Assembly: GCF_000308615.1 (NCBI RefSeq)
Contig: NZ_BAGB01000076.1
Location: forward strand, 124,001 to 188,000
Length of the DNA: 64,000 bases
Source: Nocardia jiangxiensis NBRC 101359
GTDB taxonomy: Bacteria; Actinomycetota; Actinomycetes; Mycobacteriales; Mycobacteriaceae
Direction of reading: 5' to 3'
Shown: one piece after another, positions 23,601 to 32,700 of the stretch
Position numbering within the stretch: position 1 is the stretch's first letter
How the letters are laid out: the number at the start of each line of letters is the position of its first letter
Notes under the pieces: generated by a model
What the model was told of the DNA's origin: nothing
Database searches by the model: none
The model's input: the letters and a program-made list of their open reading frames with translations, nothing else
Program-made: the position numbers and the translations under genes

Positions 23601-25004
23601 GTCGGCGACCTGCGCGGCTCGGCCTTCGCGGCCACGGACGGCGATCCGAGTACCAGCTGGATCGCCCCGCAGGACACGGTGCGAGATCCCGCGGGCCCCA
23701 AGCCGACCCTGACCCTGGAACTGCCCGCGCCGACCCTGGTGGACGGACTCGAGATCACCCCGCCGCGCGGCGCGCTGCCCGCCCGCCCCACCTCGGTCGC
23801 GGTCGATCTCGGCGACGGACCGCAGACCCGCAAGCTCGACCCCGACGCACCGGCGGGTCGGCCGATCCGGATCCCGCTGCACCCCCACGTCACCGACCGG
23901 ATCGAACTGAGCATCGCCACCTGGAATGCCGTACTGGACCGCACCGCACTGGGTTTCGATCAGCAGCAGCCGCCGGGAATCGCCGAGGTGAACGTCCTGG
24001 GGCCGGACTATCCGCCGCCCGCACGCGGCGACCGCCCGGTCACCGTCGACTGCGCGCACGGTCCCACCGTCGCGGTGGCGGGACATCTCGTGCACACCAC
24101 GATCACCGCGACCGCACACCAATTGCTCACCAGCGCACCGGTTCCCGCGAAGGTCTGCGATATCGACACCGTGACCGCGACCGGAAAGACCGCACCCGCC
24201 AACGATCACCCGGCCAACGGATCCGGCTCGGTCGCACTGCCGACCGGAAACGTCGACCTCACCGTCGCACCCACCGACCTGTTCTCCGTCGACGAATTGC
24301 GTTTGCCCCGAGCCGATCTCACCCCTCGCCCGATCGCGGCTCCGCCCGGCACCCGGCTACTGGTCCTCCCGCTGAGCACCAATGTCGGCTGGCGCGCCCG
24401 CACCGCCGACGGCCACGAACTCACCCCCGTCGTCGTCGACGGCTGGCAGCAGGCCTGGCTGCTGCCCGCCACCGCCCGAGGCCCGGTCACCATCGACTTC
24501 CCCATCGACCGCTGGTACCGCCTCGCCATCTTCGGCGGCCTACTGCTACTGCTCCCTCTCATAGCCCTCGCTCTCCCTCGACCCCGCCGCTGGTGGAAGC
24601 CCGCTCGCACACCCGTCCCCGAGCACGTATCGCCGGACGAACCCCCCCACGGAACGTCGGCCGAGGATGCCCCGGCGCGCAATGATTCAGCCCCCCGCAC
24701 CTGGAATCTGCGGATACCGGCCGTGCTCGGGCTGACGCTGGCGGTGTTCCTGATCTCCGGGCCGGTCGCGATCGTGCTGGCCGCAATCGGTTTCATCGCG
24801 CAGTGGTGGTACCCGCGGATCACGGCGCGAGTGCTCGTGGCGGTCGCCGGAATCGGCACGATGATCTCGGCGGCGGCGCTGTCCACCGGGCCGTGGCGGT
24901 CACCGGACGGATATATGGGCGGATCGCTGTGGGTGCAGTTCCCGGCGCTGGCGGCGGTCGTCGCACTGGGCGTCGCGGCGGTCGCGGTCCGGCGGAAGGG
25001 CTAG
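20604..25004 (+). CDS. aftD: Alpha-(1->3)-arabinofuranosyltransferase AftD
   Basis: About 1466 residues, the largest gene here and close to the mycobacterial AftD length. TTG 20604 limits overlap with the DUF2613 gene; ATG 20559 is an alternative. The N-terminal GT-C membrane domain has the Asp-bearing first loop (TVADTKFDLAQNPLGFLQRA) and AYGYFFPHGSFFVLGH, with about ten more hydrophobic segments to residue 480. The large periplasmic part includes carbohydrate-binding-like domains (WSGATITASSSAAD, AVDGDPSTAWLSNSA; AATDGDPSTSWIAP). Three or four C-terminal membrane segments follow. AftD branches arabinan in arabinogalactan/lipoarabinomannan using decaprenyl-phospho-arabinose. Its stop shares CTAG with the stop of the convergent acyltransferase. 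Confidence 0.9.
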   Translation: MSTAAAESPATTESDPIAPLGRRWFLGTVVGAFLLTFLQAPGLTVADTKFDLAQNPLGFLQRAAHLWSSQAPMGQVQNQAYGYFFPHGSFFVLGHTLGLPAWVTQRIWWALLILAGFWGIVRLCEVLGIGSRGSRIVAALAFALSPRVLTTLGSISSETLPMMLAPWVLLAPAALGRVVKVRKGIRRGDHETDAETATPASGRGRRYGALSPAGSALALALMGSVNAVATAAAFLPALIWWAAYEPNRAWWRFTRAWIPLLALGTLWWVVPLLMLGKVSPPFLDYIESSGVTTEWASLGEVLRGTDSWTPFVSPERIAGAVLVTQPGAVLATGLLAAAGMAGLALRSMPHRGRFVLILMLGLVGICAGYAGDLGGPFAESVRVFLDSGGAPLRNVHKLEPLIRIPLIVGLAHLLHRVPLPGSVPMPVWRSAFAHPERQRMVAVAALILCALTLSTSLAWTGKLAPRGAYDRVPAYWTQTADWLADHAANTRALVVPGAPFASQIWGLTRDEPLQALARTPWAVRDAIPLTPPGTIRAMDSVQRLIADGRPSAGLASTLIDQGIGILVLRNDLDPDTSRSTRPLLVHEAIEGSPGLTKVAEFGDEIVASHGKGLVSDGDLRPSYPAIQIYRVSAPHPGEQADIHSGRGAPESFPGAYTVPLNSVPVVQGGPEVLERLRRDAAAPNGPVLLSTDAARAGLSGSTTTLTDTPMDRETDFGRVDNHNSALRAPTDARRTRNLVPDYAVPGTPRVQGQWSGATITASSSAADATQLGGTAPGSSTAAAVDGDPSTAWLSNSAEHAVGQWLRLDLDHPIKAGVLQVTTSAAALGDPVGLIEVRTAHGTTAARVSKPGEPVSVSLPPGLTGWVKITAIETETGSLGGQFGISEVSAQDYSNRNAPVPVAIRHRTVLPPVPAGTQVQGWSLGQEFPGRSGCFDGPDRVRCSNGLALPPEEPGAFERTLNVPSPMDVTPQLMVRARQGPALEALLTDHDRPIARGKADVGDLRGSAFAATDGDPSTSWIAPQDTVRDPAGPKPTLTLELPAPTLVDGLEITPPRGALPARPTSVAVDLGDGPQTRKLDPDAPAGRPIRIPLHPHVTDRIELSIATWNAVLDRTALGFDQQQPPGIAEVNVLGPDYPPPARGDRPVTVDCAHGPTVAVAGHLVHTTITATAHQLLTSAPVPAKVCDIDTVTATGKTAPANDHPANGSGSVALPTGNVDLTVAPTDLFSVDELRLPRADLTPRPIAAPPGTRLLVLPLSTNVGWRARTADGHELTPVVVDGWQQAWLLPATARGPVTIDFPIDRWYRLAIFGGLLLLLPLIALALPRPRRWWKPARTPVPEHVSPDEPPHGTSAEDAPARNDSAPRTWNLRIPAVLGLTLAVFLISGPVAIVLAAIGFIAQWWYPRITARVLVAVAGIGTMISAAALSTGPWRSPDGYMGGSLWVQFPALAAVVALGVAAVAVRRKG

Positions 25005-26152
25005 CCGACGCGGCGGCGGACCCAGCGCCGTACCGGCTCCTCGATCAGCGCGTAACCGGCCGCGGACAGCGGCAGGGTGAACAGCACGGTCAGCACCAGC
25101 ACCTGCGGGAACATCCCGTGGAACGGAATGATGCCGAATATCTGGAACACCACGCTCAGCACCACCAGATGCCAGATGAAGATGCCGTAGGACCAGCGCC
25201 CGATCACCGCGGCCAGCCGGCTCTCCAGCCACCGATGCCGGTGCCGGCCCAGGATCAGCGGCGCGAGCAGGCCGAACCCGATCAGCGCGCCCAGCGCCAT
25301 CTTCACCACGTACTGCCACGATGCGCCGCGCGCCAGCCCGGCCGGTCCGGCCAGATCGGTCGAGGAGGCCAGCAGGGCGATCAACGCCAGCGACCACATG
25401 ACCCAGCGGTTCGCGGCGATCCGACGCCATCGCGACGGATCCGCGACGGGCGTCTCGACCAGTTCGGCCAGCAGCATTCCGGCCGCGAACCAGGGCAGAT
25501 AGCCGGGCAGCCAGTTGTCGGCGTGGATCGCGTTGGGTGTGGGCACGGGCAGCAGATTCCAGCCCAGGCTGATCAGACCCAGCGCCAGCACGATCGGCGC
25601 ACGCCACCGCGCGGACCGCCCGCGCAACCACACCACCGCGAAGGCCAGCAGCGGCAGCACCAGATAGAAGGCCATCTCCACGGACAGACTCCACATCTGG
25701 GTCAGCCCGTCGGTCAGCGTCAACGGCACGAAGACCTGGATCAACGCCAGATTCGCCACCCACACCCGACGCCCGGCCGAATCCGCCGCCGTCGGCAGCA
25801 GAATCAACACCGCGCACACCACCACCCAATAGGCGGGCAGGATGCGCGCGGCCCGATGCAGGAGATAACGTCCCGCGGACGGCGCGGTCCCCAGGCTGCG
25901 GGCCGCGGCGGCATGCGGTCGCCACAGCAGAAATCCGGACAGCCCGAAGAACACCGCAACCGCCATGTCGAATCGCTCGAACACACGGCCCAGCAGCGGA
26001 ATTCCGGAGGCGCCGGTCTGAAACGCGACATGGGTCAGCACCACGCCCAGCGCGGCCAGCCCGCGCATGCCCTCGAGCGCGGGCACGAAACCGCGCGCCG
26101 CCGCGGGCCGGGGCTCGGCCGAGGTGACGGGCATGGTAGTGGTCGTGGTCAT
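25001..26152 (-). CDS. Acyltransferase 3 family membrane protein
   Basis: A 383-residue integral membrane protein from ATG 26152. After a short soluble N-terminus comes VPALEGMRGLAALGVVLTHV with the catalytic His of the acyltransferase-3 family, then FFGLSGFLLWRPH, R-rich HRAARILPAYWVV and about ten hydrophobic helices, ending EEPVRRWVRR. Such enzymes O-acylate cell-surface glycans or lipids. M. tuberculosis has Rv0228 at the equivalent place next to the DUF3068 gene. Modification of arabinogalactan/LAM (for example succinylation or acetylation) is inferred from the aftD neighbourhood. Confidence 0.85.
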   Translation of the reverse strand: MTTTTTMPVTSAEPRPAAARGFVPALEGMRGLAALGVVLTHVAFQTGASGIPLLGRVFERFDMAVAVFFGLSGFLLWRPHAAAARSLGTAPSAGRYLLHRAARILPAYWVVVCAVLILLPTAADSAGRRVWVANLALIQVFVPLTLTDGLTQMWSLSVEMAFYLVLPLLAFAVVWLRGRSARWRAPIVLALGLISLGWNLLPVPTPNAIHADNWLPGYLPWFAAGMLLAELVETPVADPSRWRRIAANRWVMWSLALIALLASSTDLAGPAGLARGASWQYVVKMALGALIGFGLLAPLILGRHRHRWLESRLAAVIGRWSYGIFIWHLVVLSVVFQIFGIIPFHGMFPQVLVLTVLFTLPLSAAGYALIEEPVRRWVRRRVG

Positions 26153-26317
26153 CGGGTTCCAGTCTGCCGCGTGGGTATCCGCACCGGGATTCGGGATGTT
26201 TCCGGGCTCGGATCGGCGCTCGAGGGGTGCGGACTGTTAGTGTCGGGGCTCACGAGTGCTACGCCGTGACCACAGCGTTACTCGGAACTGCTTGGTACGA
26301 CGACGAGGAGAGTTTGC

Positions 26318-27472
26318 ATGGCACTCAGTGCCGGTACCAGAAGGACGGTGGCCTGCGTGCTCGTGGGTCTGGGCGCGCTGCTGATCGTCGCGGCGGTACT
26401 GATCCCAACATATACCCTCGGTCAGCTGGCCAAGACTCCCCTCGACCTGGAAATCACCACGATCGCACCGAATGACGCGAATGCGCCCAGCAAGGTCCTC
26501 GATATCAAGTCGCTCACCTCGGGCACCGGTGCGGCGAAGGTCAACTCCAACGTACGGCTGATCTCGCAGCGGTATCTGACCGTCGAGGATCCCTCGGACA
26601 AAACTCAGATGACGATCCAGGCCGGTCAGACCCTGCGCAACATCGACGCCCAGGGTGACACCGGTCTGCTGTCGGCGGTCATCGACCGGGTCACCATCAA
26701 CCGCAAGACCGGTATGCCGGTCGACGACGACCCGAACGGCTCGATCGCGGTGAACACCGACAGCAACGGCAACAGCATCGCCGACCCGGTCCAGCACGAC
26801 GGCCTGCAGTACCGGTTCCCGATCGGCACCGACAAGAAGACGTACCCGTACTTCGACATCAACGCGCGCAAGTCGTTCGACATCGACTTCGTCGACCAGA
26901 CCGAGATCAACGACCTGAAGGTCTACCACTTCCAGCAGAAGATCCCGGCTACCGATCTGTCGAAGGTGGTCGCCACCACCAGCAACCAGGTGAGCCTGCC
27001 CGCCTCCAAGTGGGGCATCCCCGGCGGTGACACCCCCGTCACGATGGATCGCTTCTACACCAACACCCGCGACCTGTGGGTCGAGCCCCAGACCGGCACC
27101 ATCATCAAGGGTTCCGAGCAGATCCACATGTACTACGCGCGCAACGGCGCCAAGCCGGACGTCACCGCGCTGCAGTCGACGCTGGTGTTCGACGACAACA
27201 CGGTGAACTCGCAGATCGCGATCGCCAAGGACAATATGGACAAGCTCTCCCTGTACGGGCGGACGCTGCCGATCATCCTGGGCGCCGTGGGCGTGATCCT
27301 GCTGATCGTCGGCCTGGTGTTCGGCCTTCGCGGCAACGGCAGCGAGAAGCCGGGACGTCTGGTTCGGCCGAAGAACCCCAAGGGCGGTGAGAGCGCCGAT
27401 CCGCGTCCGGGGTCCGGGTTCAATGTCAACGATCAGCCGACGACGCAGATCAAACTGCCGCGGAACACCTGA
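26318..27472 (+). CDS. DUF3068 (PorA-like) membrane protein
   Basis: A 384-residue protein from ATG 26318 (GAGGAGAG upstream). It has an N-terminal membrane segment (RRTVACVLVGLGALLIVAAVLIP), a long extracytoplasmic beta-rich domain (residues 35-320: VNSNVRLISQRYLTVED, FDIDFVDQTEINDLKVYHF), a second membrane segment (LPIILGAVGVILLIVGLVF) and a short charged tail. This is the DUF3068 layout, present in mycolata next to envelope glycan genes (M. tuberculosis Rv0227c). Its biochemical role is not settled; the Pfam name refers to a porin link in corynebacteria. A strong terminator follows directly. Confidence 0.85.
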   Translation: MALSAGTRRTVACVLVGLGALLIVAAVLIPTYTLGQLAKTPLDLEITTIAPNDANAPSKVLDIKSLTSGTGAAKVNSNVRLISQRYLTVEDPSDKTQMTIQAGQTLRNIDAQGDTGLLSAVIDRVTINRKTGMPVDDDPNGSIAVNTDSNGNSIADPVQHDGLQYRFPIGTDKKTYPYFDINARKSFDIDFVDQTEINDLKVYHFQQKIPATDLSKVVATTSNQVSLPASKWGIPGGDTPVTMDRFYTNTRDLWVEPQTGTIIKGSEQIHMYYARNGAKPDVTALQSTLVFDDNTVNSQIAIAKDNMDKLSLYGRTLPIILGAVGVILLIVGLVFGLRGNGSEKPGRLVRPKNPKGGESADPRPGSGFNVNDQPTTQIKLPRNT

Positions 27473-27497
27473 ATGACCCGATAGGGCAATACGATTC

Positions 27498-27537
27498 GCC
27501 GGTGGCTCCCCGTGAAGCGGGGAGCCACCGGCTTTTT
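27498..27537 (+). terminator. Intrinsic terminator after the DUF3068 gene
   Basis: GCCGGTGGCTCCCCG (27498-27512) pairs perfectly with 27518-27532 around a TGAAG loop, followed by TTTTT. With a 15-base stem it is the strongest terminator in the window and separates this gene from the convergent flippase-like gene. Confidence 0.9.
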
Positions 27538-27564
27538 CGTTGCGTGGCACGTGCCGTGCAGCGA

Positions 27565-28956
27565 TCAGGCCGAATGGTGAACCGGCACATCGTGATCGCG
27601 GACGGCCGCACGTAGCACCACGATGATCATCAGTACCGCGACGACTCCGACGACGAGCGTCGAGATGCCGATCAGCGCGGGCAGCGTGTGGGCGAACAGC
27701 GCGATCGCACCCACCTCGACGGCCAGTCCGATCCAGGTGATCGCGGCCGGGGCGGTGCGATCCAGCGCGATCGCCGACAGCAGCGCACCCTGCAGCAGGG
27801 CCAGCAACGCGCCGTCGAGGGCGAACAACCAGAGCCAGCCCTCGATCGGGGCATAGTCACCTCCGGCGAGCAACGGAGCCAGTGGTGCGAGAACCGTCGC
27901 ACCCGCCACCGCCGCGACGCCGACACCCAGCAGCACGCCCAGCGCGGCACGGATCGCGCGGGCCGAATACTGCGGCTGCGCCATCCGCGGATACAGCACC
28001 ACACCGACCGCCTGCGGCAGCCAGAACGCGATCTTCGTGGCGATCGCACCCAGCGCATACCGTCCGGCGTCGTCCCGCTCCAGCACGATCCGCGCCACGA
28101 TCAGATCCGCCGAGGACATCGCCATCAACGCCGCCTGCACCTGCACGGCCCGCAACACCGCCATACCGCCCGCGCGGATCCGCAACGTGTCCCGGGAGTC
28201 CGTCGCGGCGGCCGCGTATGGACCGGCCGTCGTCGCTTCCCGCAGATTGCTTCCGCGTCCCGCGTATGCGCGATCACGATGGCGGGAGTCGGCGGAACTC
28301 GGATCGGGGCCGGCCGCACTCCCGTCGGAAGTATCGGAGCCGACCTCGATACCGCCGGGGTCCGGGTCGAGGGTGCTCACCACCGGAACAGCGGCCCAGC
28401 GAGCGCCCAGGGCCGCGACGAACAGGCCCAGGGCCGCGGCCCACAGCGCGGCGGTAGCGCCCGCCCCCGCCGCGAGCACGACCAGAGCCGGGGCGACCCG
28501 CGCGATGCCGGCACCGCCGAGGACCGTCGCCAAGGCGCGAAAACGTCGGCCGCCCTGCAGAATTCCCTGCTCACCCGACAGCAGCACCTGCGCGGGTGCG
28601 GCGAGCAACGCACCGGCGGCCGCGACCGCGCCGACGTGCAGCACCGCACTCACCACCGGCACCAGCACCGCCGCGACGACGGCGACGACCGCCGCACACC
28701 ACCACCCCAGCGCCCGCACCGTCGCCACTCGCGCACCGCGCACCAGCTCACGCGCCACGACGTTCTGCAGCGCCAATGCCGGAACCGCACACAGCAGCTG
28801 CACCGCCAGCAGACTCGCGAACTCGCCGTATCCGGCCACCCCCAGCCACCGCCCGGCCAGCAACTGCAGCAGATATCCGGCCACATTCGCCGTCATCGCC
28901 CCAGCAGTCACCAGCGTCAGATCCGCGACAGCGGGCAGACGACGGACACGGGACAT
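27565..28956 (-). CDS. MOP-family polysaccharide flippase-like membrane protein
   Basis: ATG 28956 (MSRVRRLPAVADLTLVTAG) gives 463 residues; longer in-frame extensions are Pro/His-rich shadows. It has about twelve hydrophobic helices with the Wzx-like start AGAMTANVAGYLLQLLAGRWLGVAGYGEFASL, a hydrophilic Ser/Asp-rich central loop (residues about 210-260) and a second half starting MAVLRAVQVQAALMAMSSADLIVARIVL. The pattern fits lipid-linked oligosaccharide flippases and exporters. Being divergent from a membrane glycosyltransferase gene in an arabinan/glycan region, it may move a lipid-linked sugar intermediate. I do not recall a direct M. tuberculosis equivalent at this place. Confidence 0.75.
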   Translation of the reverse strand: MSRVRRLPAVADLTLVTAGAMTANVAGYLLQLLAGRWLGVAGYGEFASLLAVQLLCAVPALALQNVVARELVRGARVATVRALGWWCAAVVAVVAAVLVPVVSAVLHVGAVAAAGALLAAPAQVLLSGEQGILQGGRRFRALATVLGGAGIARVAPALVVLAAGAGATAALWAAALGLFVAALGARWAAVPVVSTLDPDPGGIEVGSDTSDGSAAGPDPSSADSRHRDRAYAGRGSNLREATTAGPYAAAATDSRDTLRIRAGGMAVLRAVQVQAALMAMSSADLIVARIVLERDDAGRYALGAIATKIAFWLPQAVGVVLYPRMAQPQYSARAIRAALGVLLGVGVAAVAGATVLAPLAPLLAGGDYAPIEGWLWLFALDGALLALLQGALLSAIALDRTAPAAITWIGLAVEVGAIALFAHTLPALIGISTLVVGVVAVLMIIVVLRAAVRDHDVPVHHSA

Positions 28957-29244
28957 CCCGCCATGCTGCCACCTCCCACCCTCCCCGCGCCGACGCGGCC
29001 CGCGCCGCATCGCCGGATCGCACACGCGAGCCCAGCACCAAGCCGACACCCGCACCCCGAAATCAGCCGACGAGCGCCGCACAGGTGCAGACCGGGCGAC
29101 AGGCACGCCACACAGCAGATGTGCCACACGACAGCGGCAGACCGGACCGAAGGCAGACCGGACGAACAGGCGGGTCGGTGAGGTCGGGCGGACAGGTGTG
29201 GGTGGGGGCGGCGGGTGCGGGGTGGGGACGTAGGGTGGCTGAGC

Positions 29245-31404
29245 GTGACTGGGCGCGGGCGCGGGGTGCGGTGGGACCGGATCTGGCCTGCCGGGTACAG
29301 CCTGGTGTTGGCGTTGGTGGTGGTGGGGCCGCTGCTCGGGCCGGGGTATCTGCTGTTGCGGGACGGGGTGAGTACGCCGCGGTCCTATCCGACCGATTCG
29401 GCGCTGGGGCTGGGCGATGCCGCGCCGCGGGCCGTGCCGCAGGACTGGCTGCTCGCGACGGTGTCGTCGGTCGTGGACGGCGGGATCGTGGTGAAGGCGA
29501 TCCTGGTCGCCGCACTGTGGGCCGCCGGATGGGGTGCGGCCGCGCTGGCCCGGCGACTGCTCGACGTCCCGGTCGGACCGCAGCTGGTGGCCGCCACCAT
29601 CGCCGTCTGGAACCCCTATGTGGCCGAACGGCTGCTCCAAGGGCATTGGAGCCTGCTGGCCGGTTACGCCGCCCTGCCGTGGACCGTACTGGCGGCGTAC
29701 GGAATCCGGCGGCATGCGCAGGAAAAACTCACCGTCGCAGCGCAACCGGACCAGAACCTCAGGCGTGATGCTGCGGACGTGCACGGCGAGGCGAACAACC
29801 ACGACCAGGTGAACGACCACGACCAGGCGGGCAGGCATATCCGAGCGGGCGCACGCAGCCGGAGGAACGCGCGCATCGGGGCGGGTACCCGCGGCCGGGT
29901 GAATGTGCGCGGCCAGGGGTTTCGGGCGTGGGCGGTGTTGGGGAGTTGTCTGGCTGCGGCGGGATTGACGCCGACCGGAGCGCTGCTGGCGGGTTGTGTG
30001 GCCTTCGTGGTGATCGGTCGGCGGAATCTGGTTGGGGCGCTGGGGTTGTGGTGTGTCGCCTCGGCGCCGTGGCTGGTGGCGGTCGCGTTGTCGGGGACGG
30101 GGGCCGAGCCTTCGGATCCGGCGGGGATCACCGCTTTCGCGGCGCGTGCCGAACCCGGGCTCGGCACGATCGGCAGCCTGGCCGGACTCGGCGGAATCTG
30201 GAACGCGCAGGCCGTACCCGGTTCACGCACAACGTTGTTCGCACTGGTGGGGACGGTGGTGCTGCTCCTCGTCGTGGCCGGCGGAATCCGGCGCGTCGCA
30301 GCGCCGGGTGATGCGGCCACCCGCTATATCCGGCGAGCGCTGCTGATCCTCGCGGCGGTAGTGATCGCGCTCCCGGCGCTCGGTGCGACCGGCTGGGGAT
30401 TGCACGTCGGCCAGTTCCTCGTCACCCGGATCCCCGGTGCCGGATTGTTCCGCGACACACAGAAATACGTCGCGCTCGCCATGCCCGCGTTCGCCCTGTG
30501 CGCCGCCGCGGGCTGCGGCGCGATCGCCGCCAGGGTTGGGTCGGCACTGCGGGAACCGAACGTCCCGGAACATCCCTCGCCGGTGAATCCCTCCGACGGC
30601 ACCCTGGAACGCAATACAGACATCACCGAACACCACAGCCCCGCAGCACATCCCGATGCTGCATCAGGGGGCGACACCGCGCCACAGGGCGAAGCAGCGC
30701 GAGACAGTGAAGCAGCGCGGGAGGATGCGGCCGCCGAACCTGCACGCGCAGATGACAGCAGCGGAACAGGTTTGGTTGCAGCGGTATTCATCGTGCTGTT
30801 GATCGTGGTCCTGCCGGATCTGGCGTGGGGCGTGGGTGGCGCGATGCGGGCGGTCCGGTACCCGGCGGGGTGGCAGCAGGTTGCCGAGCGGATGGACGGC
30901 CCCGGCGACGTCGCGGTGCTGCCCGGTGGGATGTTTCGCGAATTCCCCTACAGCGGAAGAGTTCCCGTACTCGACCCGGCACCACGGATGCTGCCGCGCG
31001 ACGTACTACAGACCGGGGAGCTGCCGGTGCGAGGCGGCACCGTCACCGGGGAGGGTTCACGGGCCCGGATCGTCGAGAAGTTGCTGCTGAGCGGTGCGAC
31101 GCCCGACGAACTCGCGGCGCACGGAGTCGGCTGGGTCCTGGTGGAGCACACCTCACCCGGTCCGCTCGGTGATTCGCGAGCGACCCTGGACCGATCGACC
31201 GCCGTGTACACCGACCACGATCTGAGCCTGTACCGAGTGCCGAATCCGCGCGACATGTCGGCGAAATCCCATGGCCTGCACCGATCCATCGCGACCATCG
31301 CACATCTGGCCTGGGCGCTGCTACTCCTGACCGGCGTAGCGGCCGCGGCGTGCGGCCGATGGCCTATTCGGCGTACCGGACGCGCGGAGCGACCAGACCG
31401 CTGA
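29245..31404 (+). CDS. Large GT-C-like membrane protein (Rv0226c-type)
   Basis: GTG 29245 is chosen because TAGGGT at 29231-29236 ends eight bases before it, fitting a leaderless transcript; GTG 29215 is an alternative. About 719 residues. The N-terminus is a membrane segment, then YLLLRDGVSTPRSYPTD, then many hydrophobic helices with AERLLQGHWSLLAGYAALPW, which resembles GT-C glycosyltransferase membrane cores. Two low-complexity hydrophilic inserts (about residues 170-225 and 440-500) interrupt it. The C-terminal part (GWQQVAERMDGPGDVAVLPGG) is an extracytoplasmic domain, followed by a last helix. M. tuberculosis Rv0226c is the likely counterpart. Role in envelope glycan assembly is inferred. 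Confidence 0.75.
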   Translation: MTGRGRGVRWDRIWPAGYSLVLALVVVGPLLGPGYLLLRDGVSTPRSYPTDSALGLGDAAPRAVPQDWLLATVSSVVDGGIVVKAILVAALWAAGWGAAALARRLLDVPVGPQLVAATIAVWNPYVAERLLQGHWSLLAGYAALPWTVLAAYGIRRHAQEKLTVAAQPDQNLRRDAADVHGEANNHDQVNDHDQAGRHIRAGARSRRNARIGAGTRGRVNVRGQGFRAWAVLGSCLAAAGLTPTGALLAGCVAFVVIGRRNLVGALGLWCVASAPWLVAVALSGTGAEPSDPAGITAFAARAEPGLGTIGSLAGLGGIWNAQAVPGSRTTLFALVGTVVLLLVVAGGIRRVAAPGDAATRYIRRALLILAAVVIALPALGATGWGLHVGQFLVTRIPGAGLFRDTQKYVALAMPAFALCAAAGCGAIAARVGSALREPNVPEHPSPVNPSDGTLERNTDITEHHSPAAHPDAASGGDTAPQGEAARDSEAAREDAAAEPARADDSSGTGLVAAVFIVLLIVVLPDLAWGVGGAMRAVRYPAGWQQVAERMDGPGDVAVLPGGMFREFPYSGRVPVLDPAPRMLPRDVLQTGELPVRGGTVTGEGSRARIVEKLLLSGATPDELAAHGVGWVLVEHTSPGPLGDSRATLDRSTAVYTDHDLSLYRVPNPRDMSAKSHGLHRSIATIAHLAWALLLLTGVAAAACGRWPIRRTGRAERPDR

Positions 31405-32542
31405 CGTACTCCCCGCGAGCGGCGGCCGACAACACCTCGTGGACGCCGTTCGCGGTCAACTCCCAGGAGAACTCGCGCGCACGAGCACGAGCCTTCTCCC
31501 CCATGACCGTTCGCGTCTCGGCGGTGGCGAGCAGTTCACCGACGGCCTCGCTCAACTGCTCCGGATCGTCCACCAGCAGCCCGGTCACCCCGTCAACGAC
31601 CGAATCGGTGAGCCCGCGCGAACTGCGGTACCCGACCGTGGCCACACCGTGCTGCGCGGCCTCGATCACCGCCAGCCCCCAGCCCTCCTTGCGCGAGGGC
31701 AGCACGTGCACCCATGCGCGCGAGAGCAATTCGTGTTTGCGAGCCTCGTCGACGTGGCCGTGGAAGGTCACCGACCCGGCGATGTGCAGTTGGTGGGCAC
31801 GAATCTTCAGGTTCTCCGCCCACCAGCCGTCACCGATGACGTCCAGGTGCAGCCCCGGGTACCGACCCCGCAGGGCGGCCACCACGGCGAGCGCGTCCTC
31901 GATCTGCTTGTGCGGCACCAGCCGGGAGAGCACCACGATGCTCGGATGCGGCGTCCGGGTCTGCGCCGCACCGGTCGGCGCCTGCGCCGGGACGGGTTCG
32001 GCGCCGTTGCGCACCACCGCGATTCGCGATCGGCCCACCCCGAGCGAGGCGAGTTCCTCCGCCGAGGGCAGCGAGACGGTCAGATACTGGTTGCGGCGGT
32101 GCGCCCACGGCGACAGCCGCGACTCGATCCACCAGCCGACCCGGCCCACCCAGTGCCCGGCGACCGGCCACTGCTCCCGGTGTCCGTGATGCACCAGCAC
32201 CACCGCGGGCGCGCGCGTCACCGCACGGGCGAAGAACGGAATGCCGTTCTGCGTGTCGATCACCGCATCCGGCCGCACGTCACGCAACGGTCCCAGGCCG
32301 ATACGCCCGAGCAGCATCGCCGCCAGCGCCCGCGGATACACCGTGAAACGCCCACCGGCCCGGCTGATCTCGATCCCGTCGACCCGCTCCCGCCGCGCCG
32401 CGCCGCGATACCGCGCGGTACGCAGCGTCACCTTCACTCCGCGCGCGGCGAGTTGCGCACCCACCTGCTCGAGATACCGTTCGCTGCCGCCCCCTTGCGG
32501 ATGACCGGTGTCCCGCCAGCACAGCAGCAACACTTCGCGCAC
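31364..32542 (-). CDS. GT4-family glycosyltransferase (Rv0225-type)
   Basis: GTG 32542 (VREVLLLCWRDTGHPQGGGSE) matches the expected N-terminus of this family; upstream in-frame sequence is not convincing. About 392 residues. The GT-B fold is clear: CWRDTGHPQGGGSERYLEQVG at the start, VLVHHGHREQWPVAG, VVLSRLVPHKQIEDALAVVAAL beginning the second domain, and the EGWGLAVIEAAQHG donor-binding motif (E-x7-E). It uses a nucleotide sugar on an envelope glycan or glycolipid. Its 3' end overlaps the convergent membrane protein gene by 41 bases. It is divergent from the methyltransferase gene, as in Rv0224c-Rv0225. Confidence 0.85.
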   Translation of the reverse strand: MREVLLLCWRDTGHPQGGGSERYLEQVGAQLAARGVKVTLRTARYRGAARRERVDGIEISRAGGRFTVYPRALAAMLLGRIGLGPLRDVRPDAVIDTQNGIPFFARAVTRAPAVVLVHHGHREQWPVAGHWVGRVGWWIESRLSPWAHRRNQYLTVSLPSAEELASLGVGRSRIAVVRNGAEPVPAQAPTGAAQTRTPHPSIVVLSRLVPHKQIEDALAVVAALRGRYPGLHLDVIGDGWWAENLKIRAHQLHIAGSVTFHGHVDEARKHELLSRAWVHVLPSRKEGWGLAVIEAAQHGVATVGYRSSRGLTDSVVDGVTGLLVDDPEQLSEAVGELLATAETRTVMGEKARARAREFSWELTANGVHEVLSAAARGEYVSGLVAPRVRYAE

Positions 32543-32700
32543 TTCGGCGACTCGAGTCGCCGCGGACGGCCCGCGCGGTCCGGGGTCGAGCACTGCGCAC
32601 TCCAGGTGGTTCTCGGACGGATGAGGTGACAATCCGCTCCACCCTAGCGGCCGGATCCGCTCTCGAGGTTGTGGGATCACTGTGGAAAACTTGAAGAGCC

